A DNA stretch of 64,000 nucleotides from Flagellimonas ochracea. Its GTDB lineage: Bacteria > Bacteroidota > Bacteroidia > Flavobacteriales > Flavobacteriaceae. The notes below the pieces were generated by a model that was not told the origin of the DNA, made no database searches, and saw only the letters and a list, made by a program, of their open reading frames with translations. Where the stretch lies: positions 1 to 64,000 of the forward strand of contig NZ_JAAABI010000001.1 in NCBI RefSeq assembly GCF_009903685.1, in the 5' to 3' direction. Each line of letters opens with the position of its first letter. Within the stretch, counting starts at the first letter, position 1. Both the position numbers and the translations under genes were made by a program. Below, piece after piece: positions 58,208 to 64,000 of the stretch.

Positions 58208-59250
58208 AGCGGCTGGGGTATTTTGCAATCAAACTGTGGGTGTCACTTGGCCTTTTCTTATACTACAAACGGATAAAAGCAGTGGGTAGGGAACATATTC
58301 CCAGCAAACAACCAGTTCTTTTCTTGTCCAACCACCAAAATGCGTTGTTGGATGTCCTGCTGATCGCAACGCGTTGCAGACGAAAACCTTGGTTTTTGGC
58401 TCGTTCCGATGTTTTTGACAATCCTTGGCTACGGTCATTCTTTACGTTCCTGCAGATGCTGCCCATATATAGATTTCGGGACGGGAGGGACACACTGCCC
58501 AAAAACAATATGATCTTTGATACGTGTGCAAACCTGCTTGAAGATAAACAGGCAATTGTGTTGTTTCCGGAAGCCAATCATAGCTTGAAACGAAGGATAA
58601 GACCCTTGAGTAAAGGGTTTACCCGAATTGTTCATGCAGCTTTGCAAAAGAACCCTGGGTTGGACCTTTTATTGGTACCTGTGGGGCAGAATTATGCAAA
58701 TCCCATGCAAGTCGGGGATTCGACCACAATTCATTTTGGAAAACCGATTGCAGTGCAGCAATTTATTGGAGCAAATGACTTTGTTGGAGAATTGAAGCAG
58801 CAAGTGTTTGATAGTCTTACCACGCTAACAGCCCATTTTCCAGAGGATGGGTATGATGCCATTATCCAAGAGATAGGAAAAAACGGTAAAGTATATCTTG
58901 ATCCAGAGAAAGTTAATGCCATGGTTGCCAACAAAACTTATACACGGTCAGCAAGGCAAAAAGATAATTTGGCGCGTGGATTTTTAAAGAATATTTTCTT
59001 GCTCTGGAATCTGCCCGTGGTATTGATTTGGCGAATCGTTATAAAGCCCAAAGTTCCCGAAGATGAGTTTATGGCCACTTATCGGTTTGGGTTTTCCTTG
59101 CTATTCTATTCTCTTATTTATTTGGTTTGCCTGTTGGTGCTCGTCAATGTATTTAATATGAAACCGGCATGCCTTGCTGTTTTTGGGCATGCCGGTTTAA
59201 ATATTCTGCTGGTCAAGATTGGAATTACATCATCTTTCCAAAGAAAATAG
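58204..59250 (+). CDS. PlsC-like 1-acyl-glycerol-phosphate acyltransferase
   Basis: The 348-aa protein has the glycerolipid acyltransferase motifs LSNHQNALLDVLL (HxxxxD type, about 39-51) and LFPEANHSLKRR (EG-type site, here Glu-Ala, near 124), followed by two hydrophobic spans at the C-terminus. It probably acylates lysophosphatidic acid or a related lipid in phospholipid synthesis. The TTG start overlaps the transporter stop. The last 26 bp overlap the convergent M14 peptidase gene, and a perfect inverted repeat lies in its final codons. Confidence 0.87.
   Translation: MKRLGYFAIKLWVSLGLFLYYKRIKAVGREHIPSKQPVLFLSNHQNALLDVLLIATRCRRKPWFLARSDVFDNPWLRSFFTFLQMLPIYRFRDGRDTLPKNNMIFDTCANLLEDKQAIVLFPEANHSLKRRIRPLSKGFTRIVHAALQKNPGLDLLLVPVGQNYANPMQVGDSTTIHFGKPIAVQQFIGANDFVGELKQQVFDSLTTLTAHFPEDGYDAIIQEIGKNGKVYLDPEKVNAMVANKTYTRSARQKDNLARGFLKNIFLLWNLPVVLIWRIVIKPKVPEDEFMATYRFGFSLLFYSLIYLVCLLVLVNVFNMKPACLAVFGHAGLNILLVKIGITSSFQRK
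59161..59198. repeat. Perfect inverted repeat inside the acyltransferase 3' end
   Basis: AAACCGGCATGCC and GGCATGCCGGTTT form 13 bp of perfect pairing around a 12-nt loop, 52 bp before the acyltransferase stop and 27 bp beyond the M14 stop on the other strand. No T-run follows on either strand. It could slow or end transcription of both convergent genes. Confidence 0.6.
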
Positions 59251-61753
59251 TGTTCATCAATAACTTGTTGGTGCCATACCAAAAAGCTCTAAAGTTGGTG
59301 TTGTCCGTAAATAGAACTACTCTACCCTTACCTAACTTTTTCACTTTAAAGGGCACACTGTTTTTAATAAGTGCAGCATTTTCTTCCGAAATGTATCCGC
59401 TTAAGAGGGGATTTTCCATGTATTGAATAGGGTTGTCATAGCTATTTTTTTCAGGCTCCAGATAAACATTAGTGTTTCTAAACAGGGCCAGTTTATCATT
59501 TTTGTATCCATAGTTAACAGGATGGGAACGGTCAAGTTTGGCCTCAAAAATAGCCCCACCAGTAACCTGTGCACCTGTAAAATCACTTTTTTGGTCAAAC
59601 GGAACATTCGTAGCTACCAAAGTATCTTTCCTCATTTCCAACTCCATCAATTTGTTTTTCTTGAACCAATCGGCCATAGTGCGGTATCCGATGACGGTTC
59701 CCCCATTTCTGACCCACTCTTCAATTTTTTCCGCACTTTTTTGGTCCAATTTGGAGCCTCCACCCCAACCGGTACTCGGAAGTATCAAATCGGTGTATTT
59801 GTCCAAATCAACATCATTAAAATAACGGGAATCTATCTTGGTGATTTTTATGTCGTAACGCGTATCAAAAAGGTGCCATATTTCCCCTGCATCATAGGAA
59901 CGAACCCCATCACCGACCAAAATGGCAATTTTCTGCCTTTTTATGGGATCGAAATCGTTGCTGCCCAAATCAATGCCTTGGGTAAGACCCGTGGTTACGG
60001 CATTTATTTTTATATGACTTTCTTTCGCTACCTCATTTAAAAAGCCATACAATTCATCAGGGTTCAGTTTTTGATTCTGAATAGGGACCATTATGGTGCC
60101 ATAATCATATTTTTTGCCTTCAACGGTAAAAGGAGATTTGGCCACTTTGGCGCGCAATCCTTTCTCCAAGATTTTGTTCAAAGCCTCAGGGGTATAATAT
60201 TCATGCCATTCAAACAGATATGCATATTGGCTTTTTTTGTCCACCCCTCCTGTGGGCATTTTAAAATCGGTAATCTCCTGTCCGGCATTGGCAAGCGATG
60301 TCAGATTCGTGTAATCCACGTTAAATGCCAGTGGAAAGGTCCATGCGGAAACATCGTAAAAAAGACTGTCGGTAAAGGTGGTACGCTTTTCGAACATGGT
60401 CTGAATCAATCTTGGATTTTTTTGATTCATCGGAACGATGTAACTAAATCCTGGTTTATAGGTTTTCCCGTTTAGGGTGACATCTTTGGCGAGTTCATGG
60501 AACTTGATTTTGTGCCGATTTAAGATTTCTGCCAAATGCCAAGTTTTGGCTGCATCCTTATTGTCACCAAAAATGATGGCTTTGGTTCTGTTACGTGAAG
60601 CTTCTTGCCGCATATCATCATAAAACTTCTTCTGATAGTCTAGAATTTTGATACGCATGTTCTTTGCAGCCTCAATGGTGGAAACTGCAGTGGTAAATTG
60701 ATTTCTTACGGTAAACGGAAAAGTAAGGATGCCGTTTTCGCTTTCCTGTATATGTCCACGGGAACTGCCTTGTTCAAAAAGGATTCCAATGCCTCCGTTA
60801 ACATCGGGGAATGTAGATCCCTTGCCGTAATAGTAGTCGTCATAGTTTTCTTCAGAGTAATATAGCGAGCCAATATTGTCCAAAGCTTTGGCGTGGTAGG
60901 TCCCTATTTCCTTAGTAAGTTCCTGATTTATTTTTGGAGTCAAAGGATGTACCCTTGATGGTTCGCCAGGTTGAAAAAAGAAGGTGCTATTGGTGCCCAT
61001 TTCATGATGGTCGGTCAAAATATTGGGCAACCATTTATGAAAGGTTTCTATCCGTGCCCTGCTTTCGGGCAATTGCACGGGCAACCAGTCCCGGTTCATG
61101 TCGAACCAATAATGGTTTGTGCGACCTCCCGGCCATACTTCGTGGTACTCCCTTTCATTGGAGTCTGGATTTAGATTTTGACTTTTATGAACATTGGCCC
61201 AATAAGCAAAGCGCTGCAAACCATCAGGGTTGAAACTGGGATCCAATAGAATGACCATGTCGTTGAGCATGGTTTCAACTTCGGGTCCTTCAGCGGCCGC
61301 CAAGTAGTATGCGTAGGCCAAACTTGCATTGGAACCACTTGGTTCGTTTCCGTGAATGGAAAATCCTTGATAAACCACTATGGGCATATTGGACAAATCA
61401 CTGCTGGTATCCCCTTCTGTCATGGCAATATGTTGCCTACGAATACTTTCTAGGTTTTGATGATTTTTTGGGGAAGTGACGGTCAACAACAAAATTGGTC
61501 TTCCTTCATAGGTTTTGCCCCGGTTCTCCAATACCATTCTATCACTGGCCGAAGCCAATTGTTGCATGTAAGAAACCAGCTTGTCGTGGGTAACGTGCCA
61601 TTCTCCAACTTCATGGCCAATAATTTCGGCGGGCTTGGGAATGTTTGGATTGTATGTTACATTTTTTGGAAGGTAGTAGTCGAGGGTAATCTCTTGGGAA
61701 ATCAAATGTGCACTGATGAATACCGCAAAAAATAGCGTAAACAATTGTTTCAT
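59225..61753 (-). CDS. M14 family zinc carboxypeptidase
   Basis: The 842-aa secreted protein has a signal peptide (SAHLISQ near 14-20) and an N-terminal M14 catalytic domain: IHGNEPSG with zinc His134 and Glu137, then RTNHYWFDMNRDW near 211, the arginine-containing substrate motif, and the third zinc His in TDHHEMG near 248. The large C-terminal part (about 400-842) contains a glutamine amidotransferase-like ILVGDGVRSYDAGEIWHLFD near 630. It probably trims C-terminal residues of peptides outside the cytoplasm. It overlaps the acyltransferase 3' end by 26 bp. Confidence 0.9.
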   Translation of the reverse strand: MKQLFTLFFAVFISAHLISQEITLDYYLPKNVTYNPNIPKPAEIIGHEVGEWHVTHDKLVSYMQQLASASDRMVLENRGKTYEGRPILLLTVTSPKNHQNLESIRRQHIAMTEGDTSSDLSNMPIVVYQGFSIHGNEPSGSNASLAYAYYLAAAEGPEVETMLNDMVILLDPSFNPDGLQRFAYWANVHKSQNLNPDSNEREYHEVWPGGRTNHYWFDMNRDWLPVQLPESRARIETFHKWLPNILTDHHEMGTNSTFFFQPGEPSRVHPLTPKINQELTKEIGTYHAKALDNIGSLYYSEENYDDYYYGKGSTFPDVNGGIGILFEQGSSRGHIQESENGILTFPFTVRNQFTTAVSTIEAAKNMRIKILDYQKKFYDDMRQEASRNRTKAIIFGDNKDAAKTWHLAEILNRHKIKFHELAKDVTLNGKTYKPGFSYIVPMNQKNPRLIQTMFEKRTTFTDSLFYDVSAWTFPLAFNVDYTNLTSLANAGQEITDFKMPTGGVDKKSQYAYLFEWHEYYTPEALNKILEKGLRAKVAKSPFTVEGKKYDYGTIMVPIQNQKLNPDELYGFLNEVAKESHIKINAVTTGLTQGIDLGSNDFDPIKRQKIAILVGDGVRSYDAGEIWHLFDTRYDIKITKIDSRYFNDVDLDKYTDLILPSTGWGGGSKLDQKSAEKIEEWVRNGGTVIGYRTMADWFKKNKLMELEMRKDTLVATNVPFDQKSDFTGAQVTGGAIFEAKLDRSHPVNYGYKNDKLALFRNTNVYLEPEKNSYDNPIQYMENPLLSGYISEENAALIKNSVPFKVKKLGKGRVVLFTDNTNFRAFWYGTNKLLMNTIFFGKMM

Positions 61754-61788
61754 ATAGGTTTGTTTGAATTAGTCTGTGATAAAAATAA

Positions 61789-61817
61789 AAAACGGCCTGT
61801 TCAATACAGGCCGTTTT
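61789..61817 (-). terminator. Terminator of the DUF3276 gene
   Basis: AAAACGGCCTGT and ACAGGCCGTTTT form a perfect 12-bp stem around TCAAT; on the minus strand it runs into T6 A T5. It separates the DUF3276 gene from the M14 gene. Confidence 0.85.
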
Positions 61818-61840
61818 TTGGTTTTTTTATGAATATTCAG

Positions 61841-62212
61841 TTAGATGTCATCAAAATCCACATCGGTAAAGCTACCGGAGGATTCACCATTTTCCTCTGC
61901 TTTGTTCTCTTCTTTTTTAAAGTTTTTTTGGTGACGTTCTGAAATCACCTCTGCACCTTTCTCATTGATGATGTAATCCATCATTTCTTCCATGTTTTCC
62001 CTAAATGCGGAAAAATCTTCTTTGTATAGATAAATTTTATGTTTTTTGTAATGGAAAGAACCATCATCATGTGTGAATTTTTTGCTTTCGGTGATAGTCA
62101 GATAGTAATCACCCGCCTTGGTGCTCCTAACATCAAAAAAGTAGGTTCTTCTCCCAGCCCTAAGCACTTTGGAGTAAATCTCTTCCTGGTCCATGATATC
62201 TTTATCGCTCAT
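61841..62212 (-). CDS. DUF3276 (PUR-domain) nucleic-acid-binding protein
   Basis: The 123-aa protein is the Bacteroidota DUF3276 family, a PUR-domain protein: EEIYSKVLRAGRRTYFFDVR (about 10-29), YYLTITESKK and HKIYLYKEDFSAFRENMEEM. PUR domains bind single-stranded nucleic acid, so this is likely an RNA/DNA-binding protein. The C-terminal tail (about 95-123) is acidic and disordered. It is monocistronic, with the terminator at 61789. Confidence 0.9.
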   Translation of the reverse strand: MSDKDIMDQEEIYSKVLRAGRRTYFFDVRSTKAGDYYLTITESKKFTHDDGSFHYKKHKIYLYKEDFSAFRENMEEMMDYIINEKGAEVISERHQKNFKKEENKAEENGESSGSFTDVDFDDI

Positions 62213-62292
62213 ATGGTCTAGTGTGTGTTTGTTGCAATGTTGTATAATTCAACCAAAAATGTAAAAAAAAAGCTAATTCAGCAACTTTTTTG

Positions 62293-64000
62293 CTATTCTT
62301 TCTCGGAGAGTTGACTGAGATAGAGTTCTTTATAATAGCCATCAACGTTGTTCAGTTCTTCATGGGTGCCCTCTTGTATGATTTTGCCATTTTCCAACAC
62401 AATAATTTTATCCGCATTTTTTGCAGAAGATACTCTATGGCTCACGATCAGTGTGGTTTTGTCCTCCGAAAGCTGTTTAAGGTTGTTCAATATTTCCTCC
62501 TCTGTTTCGGTGTCTACAGCGGAAAGGCAATCATCAAAAAGATATATTCTAGGGTTTTTTAGTAGGGCTCTGGCAATGGAAACCCGTTGTTTTTGGCCAC
62601 CACTCAGCGTAATGCCACGTTCCCCAAGAACGGTATTGTACTTTTTGGAAAAACCTTCAATGTTTTTGTGCACCACGGCTTTTTTGGCCACCTCTTTGAT
62701 TTCTTCCAAAGTGGCTGTCTCATCACCAAAGCGAATGTTGTTCTCAATAGTGTCGGAAAAAAGAAAAGCATCCTGAGGAACGGCCCCAATGGCACTTCGC
62801 AAGCTGTTGAGATTTAATTTCTGAATAGGTGTTCCATCAATCAATACTTCACCAGAAGTTGCATCGTACAATCGGGCCACCATGTCCAAGATTGTGGACT
62901 TTCCAGATCCAGTTTTGCCTAAAAAGGCTACAGTTTGCCCAGCATCAATTTTAAAGGAAATGTTGTCGAGTGCTGTGATGTTCGTGTCCTCGTAAGTAAA
63001 GGTCACATTCCTAAACTCAATGTTTCCCTTTATCGGCGTAGTTTGCGTCACTTCATTTTTTATGGAAGGCTCCACTTTTAAAAACTCGTTTATCCTTTTT
63101 TGGGATGCTTCTGCGCGTTGTACAATAGAAGTAAGCCATCCCACCACGGCCACCGGCCATGTAAGCATGTTTACATAAAGAATAAACTCAGCAATGATTC
63201 CTATTGAGGTTATCTCCCCATTTATATATTGCTTGCCGCCAATATAGATTACAAAAATGTTGCTGATACCAATAAGAAGAATCATTAGGGGAAAAAACCA
63301 TGCATTCACCTTAGCAAGATCCATACTGGTATCTTTTCCTTCTTGCGCCAAATCCTGTATTTCTGCGTTAATCTTGGGTTCAAGGCTGTAGGCTTTTATC
63401 ACTGCCACACCAGAAAAGGATTCTTGGGTAAAGGTGGACAGTGTGGACAAAAATTCCTGAACCTTGGTGCTTCGCGTATGGATAATTCTGCTTATCTGAT
63501 AAATCAACACAGATAGAATAGGCAGTGGAAGCAATGTATAAGCGGCCAAGGTTGGCGCTTTAATGAACATAAGTGGAATAAGACAAACGAACAGGGTCAG
63601 GGTCTGTATACCATACATAATGGCAGGTCCACCGTACATGCGGACTTGGTTGATATCCTCACTGATGCGGTTCATTAAATCTCCAATTCGGTTCTTTTTG
63701 TAAAAATTGAGATTCAATATTTGATAGTGGTCAAAAACCTCATTTTTAAGGTCGTACTCAATATATCTTGATACATTGATAATGGTCTGTCTCATCAAAA
63801 AGGTGAACAATCCAGATAGAATCGCAGCACCGACAATTATCAGAATGTATTGGAACAAAAATTCCTTCGCTTGGTCCATGGAAATATTTTTGGCCATAAA
63901 CTGTTCAATGGCCTGTATGGATTTATTAACGTAAGAAGGCATGATCAGGGAGAATACCCTCGCAATAATGGTGATTAAAATCCCCAGCAATAGCTTAAAC
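62293..64000 (-). CDS. ABC exporter, fused membrane and ATPase domains (N-terminus outside window)
   Basis: About 569 residues are visible; the frame stays open to the right edge, so the N-terminus is missing. The inner-membrane half (about six spans) includes NRISEDINQVRMYGGPA and is followed by the ATPase with Walker A GKTGSGKS, signature LSGGQKQRVSIARAL and Walker B IYLFDDCLSAVDTETEE (Asp-Asp). This is the MdlB/LmrA-type half-exporter, which dimerises to export lipids or drugs. The last residues are LYLSQLSEKE. The partner, if any, lies beyond the edge. Confidence 0.92.
   Translation of the reverse strand, partial: FKLLLGILITIIARVFSLIMPSYVNKSIQAIEQFMAKNISMDQAKEFLFQYILIIVGAAILSGLFTFLMRQTIINVSRYIEYDLKNEVFDHYQILNLNFYKKNRIGDLMNRISEDINQVRMYGGPAIMYGIQTLTLFVCLIPLMFIKAPTLAAYTLLPLPILSVLIYQISRIIHTRSTKVQEFLSTLSTFTQESFSGVAVIKAYSLEPKINAEIQDLAQEGKDTSMDLAKVNAWFFPLMILLIGISNIFVIYIGGKQYINGEITSIGIIAEFILYVNMLTWPVAVVGWLTSIVQRAEASQKRINEFLKVEPSIKNEVTQTTPIKGNIEFRNVTFTYEDTNITALDNISFKIDAGQTVAFLGKTGSGKSTILDMVARLYDATSGEVLIDGTPIQKLNLNSLRSAIGAVPQDAFLFSDTIENNIRFGDETATLEEIKEVAKKAVVHKNIEGFSKKYNTVLGERGITLSGGQKQRVSIARALLKNPRIYLFDDCLSAVDTETEEEILNNLKQLSEDKTTLIVSHRVSSAKNADKIIVLENGKIIQEGTHEELNNVDGYYKELYLSQLSEKE

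Noticed and set aside
59423..60040. 205-aa plus-strand reading frame
   Set aside because: It is antisense to the well-supported M14 peptidase, has no promoter or sensible domain, and its residue make-up is that of a mirror frame.
1..64000. CRISPR array, rRNA genes or complete insertion sequences
   Set aside because: No regularly spaced repeats, rRNA-like stretches or transposase genes are visible. The only recombinase is the integrase at 4634-5866.

Overview
The window reads as chromosomal DNA from a marine member of the Flavobacteriaceae (Bacteroidota); Allomuricauda/Muricauda or a close relative is my guess, from gene content only. Supporting signs are promoters with the Bacteroidota -7 box TAnnTTTG a few bases before many starts, no clear Shine-Dalgarno sequences, frequent TTG/GTG starts, type II and type III glutamine synthetases side by side, a cyclophilin-FKBP fusion, DUF3276 and DUF6268 proteins, and a DnaJ with half a zinc finger.

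Layout. 1-6086 is accessory DNA. A row of AT-rich, same-strand genes of unknown function (1-3661) shares a 20-bp sequence just before each gene. It is followed by a hairpin-rich stretch, a BfmA/BtgA-type mobilization gene without a relaxase, and a tyrosine integrase beside the 3' end of tRNA-Arg(ACG). This looks like one end of a decayed integrative element whose far end lies left of the window. From 6087 on the DNA looks like ordinary core genome.

6.2-10.4 kb: apt, a 47-aa basic protein, a DUF885 lipoprotein and a Na+/Ca2+ exchanger. 10.4-16.0 kb: divergent GSII and GSIII, a threonine/serine dehydratase and purM. 16.1-19.5 kb: an envelope redox operon (Rieske protein, thioredoxin, ApbE, DUF4266, DUF3570). 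19.5-29.6 kb: prfA, pyrF, a membrane AraC regulator, a DUF4197 lipoprotein, purU and the fused mutase icmF. 29.7-33.1 kb: an Lrp regulator and secreted proteins. 33.1-36.0 kb: an ammonium operon (P-II, amt, porin). 36.2-42.8 kb: crcB, two small membrane proteins, ilvE, mnmD, grpE and dnaJ. 42.9-48.2 kb: an ABC exporter, MscS, a DUF6268 protein and an NtrC-like regulator. 49-64 kb: PPK2, peptidases, stress and redox proteins, a BASS transporter, an acyltransferase, DUF3276 and an ABC exporter cut by the window edge.

Two signals stand out. First, the palindrome ACCCCT-N8-AGGGGT occurs in the GSII/GSIII intergenic region and upstream of the P-II/amt operon. It is exactly 68 bp upstream of the -7 box of both GSII and P-II, so the two ammonium loci probably share a regulator. 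Second, three very small single-span membrane proteins (59, 28 and 27 aa) share one gap-free pattern ending in Ser-Val-Asn. One is the gene just before crcB; the other two lie in a 435-bp stretch that otherwise looks non-coding.
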